Shown here: positions 46,093 to 61,000 of the stretch, piece after piece | How positions within the stretch are numbered: position 1 is the first letter of the stretch | Layout of the letters: each line of letters opens with the position of its first letter | NCBI GenBank assembly: GCA_947561715.1 | Contig: OX387199.1 | Coordinates: forward strand, 19,597,001-19,661,000 | Origin: Ascidia mentula | Taxonomy: Eukaryota; Chordata; Ascidiacea; Phlebobranchia; Ascidiidae | Length of the DNA: 64,000 nt | Direction of reading: 5' to 3' | Made by a program: the position numbers and the translations under genes | The notes under the pieces: generated by a model | Database searches by the model: none | Told to the model about the DNA's origin: nothing | The model's input: only the letters and a program-made list of their open reading frames with translations

Positions 46093-49000
46093 ATGGTAAC
46101 CAACACTGGCACAACTGCCGAGACAGCTAGCATTAAAGAAAACGGCGAGTGCGCCAAGGTCCAACAAACTGACAACACTGTGAATGACGATGTTGGCAAC
46201 TTAAAACAAAGTGCTGACGAAGCAGCGAGGACACCACAAACCGGCAAATCGTCAGGCCTTCAACAGAATGACCCGACGAACACGATGTCGACTACAGCTA
46301 GTGAATCGACCGAGCACACGGAACAGCTTCCAGCGGCCAACGGCTTGCCTGGCAATCCTGTTTATGACACATCTAGATCGTATGGAAACGGTGTCCCAAC
46401 TAATTCAGCCCCCGTAAATGGACCCCCACAGCCTGGCCAGGGACCACATTATTCAAACTATGGTGGCTACAACCATGGACAAGGCCCTTACATGCCTAAA
46501 AAAGGGGCCAGGCCCATGCATGGTGGACCAAATTATCCACCTATGCCCAGGTACCCAAATCCAAGTGCAACACCGACACTAAACCAGTTATTAACAACTC
46601 CATCGAGGTACCCAAACAGCAACCATTCCAGTGCATCTGCAGAATATAGCCAGAACCAACCACAGCAAAACTGGCAAGCTAGACCACAGCAGGTGAAATG
46701 ACCTATAATTTTTTTTCTGACAAGTTTTAATTTAATCAATTACAATAACTTTGTGGTAAATAGCTTTGGAACTATAAGTCTGTAGGATTGAAGCATAATC
46801 CTCAAATAACAAAACACTAAATTTAGTTACTGTAACATTTTGCAATAAAATTTGTTAAACTATTCTGTTTGAAAATATGTAACATACTGTGTTTTATTTG
46901 GTAAACCGTAAAGTTTGTAAAAAAAAATTAGCAAGGCCACCAGTGTCGTTTCTGTTTTAAAGTGACATTAAAACTGTTTGCGAAAACAATTTTTCAGCAG
47001 ATAGTGGATCAATATGTAAAACTATAAATATATGCTTTCGCAATCATTTCAATTTAGGAAATTTAGGTAACATGTGTAAAGTATATAAAAGTTCATTTAA
47101 ACTATAATTCAAATCCTATTTACACCATAATATTCATAATCCATTTGCAAAATAGCTCACTTCTGCGCAGATAAAGTGATAAGTTCAAGAATCAGTTTTG
47201 TTTACCCACATGGTTGTGTCAAATCTAAATAAGAGTGGCCTTTGTGATGTCACAAAGACAACAATCACTTGTATGTCAACAATACTATCAGCTGATTGAC
47301 TGGGTTTGTTTTTGAATGGACTGCACTCTTACATTAAAGCTCATTGTTCTTGTCCAAATTTACGTTTTGAGCAGCACATCACTGTGCGATAATTTGAATG
47401 TTTGGTGAAATGTTCCACATAGTGTTAAGTGTTTGTAATAACACAGCTGTATTGCTTGACGTTGAGAAGTGAAAGTAAATGTGTAACCTTTTGACTACGC
47501 AAAAAAAGCGTACGGTAATGCCAACAAAAAAGGGAAAAACCCCAATTCGAAGTTTTGGACCAAACTTGGTCCTCAGCTCCATCACATTGACGAGCTTGTC
47601 GCACCTATGCAGGCGCTTGCATCGACATTTGCTGCAACATGACGAACTTGTCAGTCACGTGTGTTTGAAAAATGTGCCAGAATGTGATCACCAATGAAAC
47701 GGCGCACAGCTGATTGAATGCGTCCTCGGGCGCGCGGTGCGTGCGCGCATGTCACTGCAATTGCGTGTGTGGCGCGCGGCCTAAGTGTTGCCTGGGAGTC
47801 GCTTGGGTTCGAGGCGGTCGGCAGATACTACACATGCCCCCTCTTTTTTCCCACGCGTGGCCTCCCGGATTTGCCATTTCGATCTGTTTATTTCGCTCGA
47901 CCGATACTTTCGAACTGGCGGGGCAAATCGGGCGCGGCAGACGGCCGTTCTTTGTAGGTGATGCCCCGTTTGGATTCGTGCTCCTTGGCGACGGCAGTGA
48001 AGCCCGTTTTGATGTCGTTGTGCCATATTAGTAACAAATTAAATATTTGCTCGAAAGCACATGATCCACACAGATGAAATATGGATTTATTGAAGTTAAA
48101 GTGGAGACCGGGGTGTTTCATTTAAACGCCTACTGTGCACAAGGGAAACTCCACAAAATAATTGTAACTCATTTTATTCTTAAGGCGAAAACTTTACCAA
48201 AGATTTGCGAAAGTAAAACTGCTAAACCAAGTGGAGTAGGTTATTTTTTTGATGCCAATGCGCGCGGCCTTTTTGTGACATTGTTCGGCGACCCGCGTGG
48301 TTGCGAAAGCGCTTCGAAAACTTTGAATTCGCCTAAATTGGTGTTCTTTGACGTGTTAAACTACACGATTAAGTTTGCGCTGTGCGCCATAGGCTCGATA
48401 AAAATTTATCTGCCGAGCGACAAGTGTCCATTAAATTTCTCTGCGGTTATAAAATTATACAGTCTTTCTGGCAAGCGCAATGCTGTTTGTAGTATCACTG
48501 CGAGATGGAAGTCGGTGGGTTATGCTAGAGGGTTTTCCCCGTTGCCAATTGTGACGCACATTTGTTGAGGTCAATTACAGGATGGCGAAGCTGGTAGTGG
48601 TGTTATTTTTACTTCGGCGTCTGGCCTTCCTGTGTGAACTTGATTTGATAGCAATAGAGGCAAATCACCGGGGCAGGATACTCTTGTGTGTGTGCGACGT
48701 GATACATAAGCTCCTTTAAATTGCTCCTTTAAAAGTTTTTACTTAGCTGACTTCTGGATTATCGTGAATCTTTTGTTCGACTTCTTGTACTTTTGTGTTC
48801 GGTGACGATCGACACAAAATATGTAGTTTTATTGTTGATTGTTTTGCAACGTTAAAACAAAACACGTATATATTCCATTTTTAACGTGATCTTGTGTTGG
48901 TAAAACACGAAACAAAGTTCCGCTTGTAGCGTGAACCCCGTCCCGCACGGACGCTCGTCACCCAAATCACACACGTGTCGAACGAGTGACTTTGATTCAA

Positions 49001-52000
49001 CACGACACACACGTTTTGCCCACCTGGCGCCGCGTCCTTGGATGACCTTCGTTGAACGCGGCGCGTCGGCGTAAACAGGCCTCATTTCATAATCGTCACG
49101 TGGCGGTAGGCAACCGGTACTTCCCCCACTTAACTTTCTCCCCACGGTCGGTTGTATGGAATAGTTGCCACCACCAGAATGTTGTTGTCCGATTGAAAAC
49201 TTGCCCTAGATCCTGCGGCTTGTGTTACGCCCTGCGCTCACGTGATCACACCAGCCGTTTTCTTGAGCTGCCCGACACTGCTTGCTAACCTTTTTTTGAG
49301 ATTTTCGTATTTTTCACTGGGCAATTTGTTTGGATTCTCAAAAGTATGACCTTATCTTGTCGCAAAATAAAATTGTCACAGAAGTATATTTTTGAAAGCA
49401 AATTTTTTGCAGTTTTAGTATTTATTTCAAGATCAAAAGTTTGGTTGTGGCGGGTTTGATTGTGCTTAGTAATCACTGTAATCTCGTGGATAAACAAGAT
49501 TCCGAAAGTCCATGACCTAAAAACAAACGGATGGAATGTCGTATAAATAGTCAGTGTAAATATTGCGTTGTTTAAGTTAAAGAAAAGAAGCTAATGAGAA
49601 AGGAACTGAGTGACATAAAACAACTTTTTATGTTTCACCGCAATCTAATTTTCGTTTTGGGTTCAATTAACTGCAATAGGTATAAACGTTAAATAAAGTA
49701 CAAATACTTGGAACGTTAAATACATTCCATGAACAACAAATATAGATCTGTTCTGACTAAAATTGCCAAGTAAAGACTGACGCTATTTTCGTTGCATTTC
49801 TTCCCGTTTCAGTGCCTATTTTTTTTCATTTTCGCATTTCTTTGTGCGTGGAGATGCTACGAACGACTGAATTAAAGCTCCCTGGAGCATATTTGGTGGC
49901 AGTCCGTAATTCCAGCTCCTGGCTGTTGTTGTTGCTGTTTTTGTGTTTGAACTTGACCTGGTCGATAGTTTTGTGTTTTAAATTTTTAACCCCTACCGAA
50001 TGCGCCAGCGTGAGGCCACGTTGTTGGCAAAGGGGAGAATCCAAAAAAATCGATTTGTTTTGTTGTCAATCATTAACGCTTGATTATGACCTGTCTGTTC
50101 TTTCACCAATTCTTTCAACAAAATCTTCTATTTTTCGGTTCAAAAACATCCGGGAGGAAGGTTTTCAAACGCAACAAACGGGTCGGATGTGTTTCCAACA
50201 AGAAAGCAAAACCTTTAGGAAAAAGCCCAAACCTTCCCCAGTGTCACAGTATTGGGTCGATACAGGCTACCCTCTGTTCATGCATCAACCGTTCGTTCAG
50301 TCATCGCCTGACTTCCTATTATCGTCTCCTCCCTTCTCTTTCCTTTCTCTTCGTTTCTCTTCTCCTCGTTGCCGAGTTCCTCGTCGCAGCTCCACCCACT
50401 GTGTACCTTTCTCTTTCTTTCTCTTCTTTCGAGACGTTTTTCCCCGCGGTTTGTCAGATTCTTTGTTGGTCGCTCTTCTCTCTTGCTTTCTCCTCCGCGA
50501 AGGCGTTTTGCTTGCTTTTGGCGTCAAGCTTACTGGGCAACTGGCTCTGCTTCTCCCTTGTCTGTTGTTCAACATTTTCAAGGTTTCTGGCAAAACAGGC
50601 GCAGAGCAAAAAAAACAGGCAACGTACCTCCGTCATATTTATGTGCTGGGCTGGAATTTTTCGGTTCTCTGTCGTAACCGCGTTGCGTCACAGGGCGAGA
50701 GTTGTTTTGAGCTGAATGACAACCTTGTAACAGTTCACATACTATTTCCCACCATATCTAAACGTTTAAAAACGAAACATTATTATTTGGAAACCATTTA
50801 GTATTTCGTCTGGTGACAACAACTTATCATATACTTCCATTTTAATTTAAATATTCTCCCTGTTGCACCGGTTTTTTCGTCAGTACTAACGCATTTTGAC
50901 TAGCACTTTTAGATATGCACTTTTGTGTCGACGTCACGTAAGTTCAAAACAGTACTGGTATTTTTTTTGACCTGCTTATTATAAAAAGTATTATAAAAAA
51001 ATGTATGTTTGATAGAAAATTTATCTACTTAAAAAAAATGATTTACAAATGATTGGATTTAAATACAATTTACGTGACATGTGTATTTTGAATGTTCAAC
51101 ATGTAACTAGTCCAATGATTTGTTCGATGTATCAAACCATTGAGTTAAGGCGTCCATATTTCACTTCCAACGATTCTCCGATTGCAGCATGCGATTGCAG
51201 CAAAACTGCCAAACGGTTTTGTTTACTATGCTTTCATTTGTAAGTTGTTGGGGGAAAATGGTTCCATACCCACAGCATTACTTTGCTGATTTTTCGTTTA
51301 CAAAATTTGTCAAAAAAATCTAGGCGCCAACCGCGTTTTTTTAGAACGAGATTTTGCGAAGTTTAATGCATTTTTCGCCTTGCCTTGTAACCGGAAGGGC
51401 CTTTTTTACTATCAAGTATTTTAAAATAACCTGGGATAACCCTCAAGAGTCACCAAACTTCGAAATTTGTGCAAAGAGATATTTCCGAATTTGCGAAATT
51501 TATTATTCCTGACCGTTATGTCGCACAGTGGACTAATATAATTTCGAAAGTCAGAAAATTCCATGACTCACGTTTAGAAACACTGCTACATCAATCCTAA
51601 ATTTAAACTCAAAAGGCTGTTAAGCAAGACACTGTTGTAACGAATGTCACGTATCTGGCCATCTCATCCGGGCGTGCATTCCACATGCAGGGAATAACCC
51701 GTGCCTCAGTATACAACCAACCATCGCAAAATCCCACGTGTCGAAATGTGGGGATTACGTCGATCACGGACCGCTATTATCTACTAACTTGTCGTGATGC
51801 ACTTTCCCTCACTTACCGGCGGTCGCTCTTTTAAGTCACGTGTTTAGGCCGTCTGTCGTCGCCACCTCCGCCTATTTACATCAGATTACCACGTGCTCGT
51901 CGGAATGTCGCGGCCCGGTGACCTTTTCTCCCACACTGTCATAATATTGTTTATTGCGCGTCGACGACTTTGCGGGCACCGCTCGGTTGCCTTTTCACCG

Positions 52001-55000
52001 ACTTTTATGTGACAATGGCGTGCTTCCCCGTCGCGCGCTCGCGTTCGACTTTCCGCTCCTTCAAACTGTGACGTCATAATCTGATTTGTTTTGACAACAC
52101 CGGCGTCTTGCATGTGGCTTGTAGAGTGAAATCGACATTCTCCCCAAGTAACACGTGGTTGAGCTTGGCTGACAGTGTGAGCGGTTTGTTCCCTGTGGGC
52201 GTTAACCTTCCATCTGCAGTTGACGAGTTGGTGCTATATTGGTCAAAGCGTTTGTAAACAGAACGATACACAGTCTTTCAGTCCCTTTTCGTAGGAATAA
52301 AATAAAAAACATCACCTCTTTTGGTCTAGTTTTACATACATATACATTTTAGTAAAGATAGGAAATGTTCTTGCTTTTACATGTTTTTTAACTTGTAAGG
52401 AAAACAACCTCTTTTTTAATTTCAGTATCCTGGTGGTCCCCCATCTCACCCACCCAGACCAGATGTAAGTGGTTACCCACCACAACAACCTGGGTATCCT
52501 CCTCAACAACCTGGGTACCCCCCAAATGCACCCCAGATGAGGTACCCACCCCAGTCTGCAGCTGGTGTGCCGTATAATCAGGTTAATATATTATCTTTTT
52601 TTCAAAAAAAGATCCGCTGACATGAAACATTTGAACTGTTGTTTTACATTCTTTCGTAAAGAAAAAACTAAACCAGAAAATAACACAGATAAATATTAAA
52701 TATTGCTCAATAAGATTTATGTTTATTGCTACAAAATAGTGTTTTTGCATTAGTTGGCTTTTGTTTTATCTGTTACCGTCTTATAACAGCAAAATGCTCC
52801 AATCTTTGTTTAATTTTGTATATATGTGGTTTGTTAGGTCAGATAAACATAATAAGCATTTTTTTCAGCAGTATGACCCTTACATGCCACCCCCAGTATC
52901 ATCGGGTTATCCCCCATCAAGCAATCCATCCAGACATCCTGGTTACCAACAACAAGGTTACCCTGGTTACATGCAGCAACCTCAGCAACCGCCACAACAG
53001 CATCCAAATTACTACAGCCAGCGACTGCCACAGTCCCACAACTACCCTGTAAGTTCTGCATCGAAGTGTTATGAACAAGTGTTTGTTTTGTCCATTTTAT
53101 TTGAATTTTTTAGCCAAAAAATCAGCATGTGATTTTGTTTTCTTGGCATATATTGATGCAGTATACACACACTAGTAGCCTTTCTTCATGTTCATATAGT
53201 TTGGCATGGGGATCATTGTCTTGCTCAATAAATCCACAAGCTCTTCTGGCAGAAAAATAGTAAAACTGTTTTTATTTGCACCTTTGATTTTTTCTCTTTT
53301 TTGCCAGAAGTGGGGTTATTGAGCATTATGCCTGGCAGTGTCAGCAACAAATTGTTGTCTTGTGTTGCTACATGTATTTTAATATTTTCAGCCCTCGTCG
53401 TATGGACCAAGTACCAATCCTCTACCAAACCCTGGTGACTCCAAAAACTTTGGAGCGCAGGTAAAGAAAAAATCAGAGGTGAAGGTAAAAACAGTTTTAC
53501 TTTCCCACTTCTACCAAAGGAAACAATATATTCTTGCGTTAATTGGTTAACAACGCAGCACTGTTTCATGCAATCACATGATTGGTAGGATCGCCCCACT
53601 GTACAGACTTAAATGGTAAAGACGCAAAGCTAAAATTTTTCTTTTAACCTGCGTCACCAATGCCAATTTTTTTCCAAGTCTGCCTGTGTTTTTCTGTAGT
53701 GGAAGCTGGAAGGTGGTTATTGACAAATTTTCTAAATCAAAAGTCAGCAATAATAATATATTTCAGGAGCAAATGCAGAACCACGGAGCTCCTCAACTTG
53801 CCGCAGAACCTCCCCCTCACCCACATGGGGTTGAGCAGCACATGATGTCACCCAACAGGAGGACCCCGCAACCCATGCCATCGTCCCACCCTGGGTCTGG
53901 TGAGTGTCTGAAATTTAAAATTTGTTAGAATTAGACTGTACTGGAAGGCTACAGTATTATGTCTAAGCTCTTGGTTTGTCTATCTAAGACATTGGTTCTA
54001 AGACACCTTTTTTCGTGCAATGCACACAAATTATATTTTCCTTCGTACACCATATGCATCTGGCAGCATCGGTACAAATCATACAAATTACATATCTATT
54101 GATTTGTTTCTATGTTAAAAATTTTTAGCTGCAGAAGTAGGAATTGACTGGTTATTTGCCTGCATTTTCCCCACATAATAAAAGAAAATTTCCTGGTTTA
54201 AATAGTTATACGCTGCCCTTGGAAACTAAAAATCATGCAACAGGTCATCATGACACACAGTTCAAAAACCTCTGATCTAAAATATAAGTTATGGGTTAGT
54301 TTAGATGCAAAAGAATTTTCTTTTCATATGTAGAACAAAAATTTTACTGAGCATTGACAGTTTGCTATTCTGGCCATTGCCTAAAACCTTTGTGTATTTA
54401 AACATCCTGATAAGCTTCATTTTCTTTCCAGTGCAATCACCAATGGCTGCATCCCAGTCTCCACACATTCACCACTCCCATCCTGCTGTTGCTCAGCTTC
54501 GTGGACCCTCTCCCACCCCATCATCACCCAGTTCGACTGGACAACCCCGGGTAAATCCTCTGTCACCCCCATCAGTCCGACCAGGCACTCCGCACCAAGT
54601 GGGCACAATGAGGCCTCCTTCAGATGCCCAGGAGCCAACTGGACAGTCCCCTATGCAAGGTTGTTAACTTGTTATTTTAAGATTTTGAGTGCGTTGGATT
54701 GTGTGTTAAATGCTTCATATATCCAAGACTGAATAACTTAATAACAGATTTAAGGATTTTCAGTTTTTCAAGTTTAATTTCTGCTATAAAATTAAGTGTA
54801 ATTGTATCCTGTAATGTCACTCCCAAAAAAACACAGTTTTATTTTGTTTTAATTCTCCCAAAAAATAGATTTTTAAACCTATTTGCGAAAGTTTTTCGAC
54901 AGTTAACGGAAGTATTAACACTCATTAGGTCCAGGTTATGGTCACTATCGAAGCTACCCACCATACCCACAAGGGCCGGGGCCCCAGCAAGCACCCCACC

Positions 55001-58000
55001 CTCCACAACATGGTAACCAGGGGCAACCAGCTTATCCCCAACAGCATATGATGTCACCACAGCAACCACAAATGTATCCTAGCAACCAGGCATACCCAAC
55101 AACTCCACAGCACCATGGAGGTCCCATGATGCGACCTTCAGGTAAAATTGTGTACTTGTCACATAAGCTGTCTTTCTGAAATTAATTCTAATCGGAAACT
55201 GGACGCAATTTTGACTTAAAATATATTTAGTCAAAATTAAATTACAAAATTAAGGATAAATAAATTTTATAAATTCAGGCAAAAAAACCAATCATAATAG
55301 TTTTCCTGTGTACATTTCAAATGAATCCATTTGTATCACTTGCAAAAGATCATAATAATAACCTTAAAGGATCTACATTTAAAAATTTTAATATTGGTGT
55401 TCTTTAGGGCCACCTAGTGGTGGTAAGCCAGCAGCCCACCAAGCAATGGTGACTCCCTCATACAGCCAAAACCAGCCTTCTCCAGGATATCAGCAGCCAG
55501 GTATCTAAAACTAATTTGTCCAATTTTCACAAGCATGTGTTTGCAGTGATTCGCTATTTTCTCCGTTAGTTTTGTGGTGTTGTGCAATTTTTATTGTTTA
55601 TTTTCTCTTGTTGCCGAAAACAACTGCATGGTGTGTGTATGTGTGTGCAGGTAACCAAGTTCCTTACTATGACAATATGGCACCTCAACAGCATATGATG
55701 CAACAAGGTACATCTGTCGTCAGTGTAACTTGATTAGTTGCTAACTTTACTGCATTTTCTTCTCAGGGGAAAAAAATGCAAACGCATTTCTAAAATAAAT
55801 TGACTGCATTCTAAAATTCTCACAGAAAAAATGAAAATTTCTTGCAGTACTTTGGAAGGCATTTTTTCGGAACAGTAGTACAAAAAGGATTTTTTTTCAA
55901 ATCTACTTAGCAAAAATAATTCACCAAATTCAGATATATTTTAGAAATTGTTTTTTTAATTTTTTTGCCCAATTTTGCTGTTGCCTTTGCCGGCAATAGA
56001 TATCACCAATATAGTGCATGTCTTGCAACATTTTTTGCACTGTTGTGTGAAACTTTTTTGAACAGGGCTCCCCAAAAAATAAAATTGCAACAAGAAAAGT
56101 TGTGAAATACTCAATAACCAAACATTCTTTTACCCTATGCATGCATTGGCCACAACTCAGTCATCTGTATTCACACCACACATTAATCCATCTCCGACGT
56201 AGGTTACAACACCCCATCCCCTGCACCAAGCGAACGGAGGCCCTCTCGACAAGGGTCCCACCCCTCAGCTGCTCTCCCACCACCACCCGAAGGTCAGGGC
56301 AGACAGGGAGCTGCAGCTGCCGCAGCAGCAGCAATGGCTGCAGCAGCCCATACAGCACAGCCTGGGTAAGTTACTACAGTCAAATAAGTACAAATTTGTT
56401 ATTATGTTGAAAGGTGGTCTATATATATATATATATGTATATACATTAAAAAAATGCCATATACTTTACCTGCTACCTATACTTCTTCTGTTTGTATTTT
56501 TTGCAAGAAATCATTTATTTAATAAAATTCTCGAACTGTTAGTCAATTTGTCGCTTTCAACTTTTCCAGCACAACCCCAAATACACCAAAGACGGGAACC
56601 CCCGCTTATTACCCACCCCAGCAGCAGCCACCCCAAATGCGTCGCCCCCATCCTAACTTTCACAATGTGCAACAGGGGGGTGAGATGTACCCCTCCAATA
56701 TGGGCTACCCACGAATGCCCCACCCTGGAACCCCAGGGGTTAACCACCAACAGAGGATGATGGGTCCCCGTCCAATGGACAGCCCCTCTGGAGAGCAGGG
56801 GGTGCCCGACAGAATGACGCCATCATACCCAGCTGGGTACCCACAATCTGGGCCACCACCCCAAGGTCATTACCCGGGATATCCAGGTCACTACCCCCAC
56901 CCACAGAACCACCCAAACCAACCGAGGCCTCCGATGCACTCGCAAGGTTACGCCGCGACGCCACCTAGCGGTTACGGTGGTTATGAGGGACAACAACAAA
57001 CTACTGATGACGCCCCTAAACCTAAGGTGCAGTTATTCGCGCTTTTTGCGTTTAACAATTGATTTTTTTAGAAACTACTTTCCAGCGTTTTCCAGAGCTT
57101 TTTTTGACCACTATTTGCACTGTGTTTTTTTTGCTATTCTAGACGTGCAAACCTGGATAAACCCAACTTTTGTGTTAGATTTTAAACGTTAAATCCCTAT
57201 TGTCCGCTAATGTGAAATTTATATGCTTGTTTCAGTCGACGGCACGATCCGCTTCTCAGAAGTTAAACGCCCTCTTTGAGCCGGCAGACGAACCTGGAAG
57301 ACGGGAGTTTATCGAGAGCGTCTTCAAATACTGGGATGACAAGGACCTTCCGTTGAAAAACGCCCCACTGATGGGACGCAAGACCCTCGATCTTTTCCGA
57401 CTGTATCAGCTTGTGAAGGAGCGTGGATTCTGGCAGAAGGTGGGTGTCGTGATTTTTAGATACACCAAAAGGCTGTCCGTAGACATTACCTTTAAAAAAG
57501 TTTTCAGCAATATTATTGGATTGGCATTTTTTAAAAAACCAACACAAATCAATTTACTTCTGTAAACTAACTTAGTTATTTTCGTCTGTACAAAATGTCA
57601 ATGGCACAAACTTGTAACAAACGTGTTTTATGTGAGAACCACAGGGCGTTTAATTTATTCCTGGGTACGTCAGTAACTTCATCTCTGAAGTAATGAAACC
57701 CTTCAAAATGGCAGCGTGTGACTCACCCACACTTTTTTACCGTGTTTTCTACACACGCCAAGCCGTTATATTTCTTACCAGGGACGTTTTATTATTACAG
57801 TTTAAAGTTTTTTTGTGAGTCAATGATCCCAAAACGCTCAGTCCCAACGAGTCTCAGTTAACTAAAACACATGCTCCAATCGACCGTTTGTTCGTTCGTT
57901 GCCAGGTTACGGAGAGTAAACAATGGGCCGACATCAGTTCGCAGATGGGTTTGGGTTCAACGTCGACCTCAGGCTTTACTTTGAAGAAGCAATATTGCAA

Positions 58001-61000
58001 GTACTTGTATGGTTACGAATGTAGGATGGAACGTGGTGAAGAGGAACCTCAGGAAGCTATGGCGAGGTAACCGGATTTGTGATTAATTTGAGTAAATTGA
58101 GGGCATAACCAAACTGTTGATACCGACTATGAAAAGGAATACGTTCTTGATTGTCACGCGATGTCACTGAGGTTTACTGTAACCATAAAATTCAGTGGCA
58201 CCTTTGACTTCTGGTTTCATCAAACTGTTCCTTCGTCATCACAGAGTCATTGAAGCAAATCGTAAGAAGAAACTCCAGGCAGAGCAGCAAGCACAGAAAG
58301 ACGAACCGGCAAAGACCCCCACCCCCACTTCGCAAGCACCCCCTGTGGGGCATCCCCCTCCACCCCAACATGCCCCAGTCTCTACAGGTCAACCTCACTA
58401 CCCATCACAACCGGGGTATCCCCCTGGACAGTACCCCCCGCCCCACCAGCATGTGGGTATGCAGTATGTTGGCCCCCAAGGATATATGCAACAACCCCCA
58501 ACTTCAGAAGCTCCTCACCCAGGGGCTTACCAGCCCCACCCTATGCAACGGGGGATGCCGCCGAGGAAGATGTCCATGCCTGGATACCCCCCTCCCGGTC
58601 ACCCTGGCAACTCGTACCCCCCTGCACCACAGGGACCAGCGCCAGCACCCTTTCCACCTTCATCACAGCAAGCCCCTATTGAAAAAGCCCTGTCACATGG
58701 GAGCCAGACCCCGCAAAGCTCTACCCCTGCCCCCTCAGTGGATGAGACCGAACCCAGTAAGGAAATGGGGAATTCCCAGACACCAACCCCATCTATAAAG
58801 CCCCCAGTTCCATCAGATTCGTCACTTGCGGCAGCAAACCCATTCAATGAACCCTCCAAACAGGCAGGGAATACCCTATCCCAGCCCCCTCCGGGTACTT
58901 TTGGTTACCCACCAGTGCCCCCACACCCCCGAACGTCAATGCCTCCGGTAGACCCCTACCAGAGAGGAGGGTATCCACCTAGACCGGGAGCCCTGCAAAG
59001 TCAGCCTGCATATTCCAGGTAGATATTAACACGTGATCAAAATTTGTCAAGCTTTCTATTGCAATTATAAAAGGCAGTAAAATACTATTACTCTGGTGCA
59101 TGGTTGCTAAACGGCGACGCAATGCTCAGGTAAAATACTGCAATAGACAAACCGTGAAAAATATTTCACGACTGACCATTTCAGCGGGTACAATAATCTT
59201 TCATATCTTCAGCACGTCCCAGTACCTGCGGCCCCAATCACACCACAGCATGGCCCCTGGAACTCCCCACCAAGCCCAGTCACCCCGTAACACACCAGCT
59301 TACCCCCAACCTCTGCCAGGTCATCCACTGCCAACCAGATCTTCATACCCAGGGCAGGTAAGTCGCCTTGCATTTGTAAATCCCGTTACGATTGGCTCTG
59401 AGATTTGTAACACCATGTGGCAAGAGGTGGTAGTCGTAGCAAGATTCTAACACCCAAGTCCTTTTTGTTATGTGATAAATATTTTTTGTCTGATGACTCT
59501 GATCACAGACAGCACTTGGTCCGTTGATAAAACTGCCTATAAATCATTATGTGCGATTTACCATATACCCATGTATTGACCATACAAGAAATTGGTCTTT
59601 TTCCATGCCAAACTTTAGGTTTGGTGGCTATGAAGCTGATGTGTGATACCACTTTTACCTGCGTACCTTTACACGATACTTCATACCGTAATTAAATGCA
59701 CATATTTACAAACGTACTTTGTAGCTTGTTTTTACGTGTATACTTTGTTTAATGTTTGCTTGTTGCGTTTAATGTCAGCCTCCATATTCCGGCCAGCACG
59801 GCAATTATCACGGAGGTCAGCATTTTCCTGGCATGAAACGTCCATCTGCTGACATTTACGGTCCGCCGAGCAAATACAACCGACCTGTAAGTCTTTGTAT
59901 TTCAACCATAGGTACTTTATTTAATGCAAACTAGTAAATGTAGCAAGTAGTTTTGCATGTAATGCGAAGCCAACCTGTGTAATACATATATGTGTAAAAC
60001 GTACCCAACCTAAAAACAGATTACTCAAGAAAAAAAAACAGTTACCAATGCGTTGTTGAAGTTGCCAGACATATTGCTAAACTAACCTGGGGTTCTTTAG
60101 GCGTCAAAGAATATATACCACAGTAGTAAAGTAGATGTTTTGCTTAATCTGAAAAACCTCATCCACTTAAAGAAGTGACGGTTCCTCTTTTAAGAGTCAC
60201 AATCCTAACTTTCCGTTGTCTTTTTACTCATTTTACCTCTCCACTTGTCTCTTACACCTGTGATAATGCTTCAATCTAACCTCGACCCCTTTCCAGGACA
60301 TGGGATCGCCCTACCCTCACCACCCTCAGTATCCCAAGTCATCTGAACATCTGGGCATTCGTTTACCGAACTACGTTAGTCCTGGAAGCCAACCCCCTCG
60401 GGGGATTTCCCCTCACCCACACGCACATTACGACCCCAGGCACCCCTTCGGACGCCGCCCCACCGCCGTGCCAGGGATGTCCCAGAGGGTTTCGAGTCCC
60501 ATTCCGTACAGAAAAATCCACAGGTTAGTGATCTGTGATGTGTTTGGAAATAGTAGTTTGGTTAGTGGTTGTGGCGCAGATCACATGAAAAACGATAAAA
60601 AAAAATTTTGGTAATTCTCTAGCTGTCTTCGCGGTATCACCTGCATGGCATACGAAGAACCAAAAAATAACAGGCAGTTTTTATTTAGATCAATGTATCC
60701 CCCTGGTTGTGTCGAGGCAACTGTACCAAGGATTGGAAAGATGACGAAGAAGTCTGCCAAAGACGGTTCGTATTTACCTATGTTTGTAATACAACTTAAA
60801 CTCTAACATATTATCTTGCAGTTGCTGCCAGGCATATTATATTTTAATTATCTGTCCTTCTGGCGCAATTAAACGTAACTTTTGTTGACCTATGTTTCAC
60901 CTTAGGAAGCCTGGCTGGAAAGCAGGCGAAACGTCGGTCAGTGAAAGTTACTTTTAATTTTGCCAAAAGGACAGATTATTAATTACAACTTGAACGCTAA

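Noticed and set aside
49812-50801. Open frame of 329 codons in ARID1 intron 1, with a second long frame overlapping it.
   Set aside because: Stop-poor only because the strand is pyrimidine-rich. The translation is F/L/S/R-rich low complexity, matches no family, and two frames are open at once.
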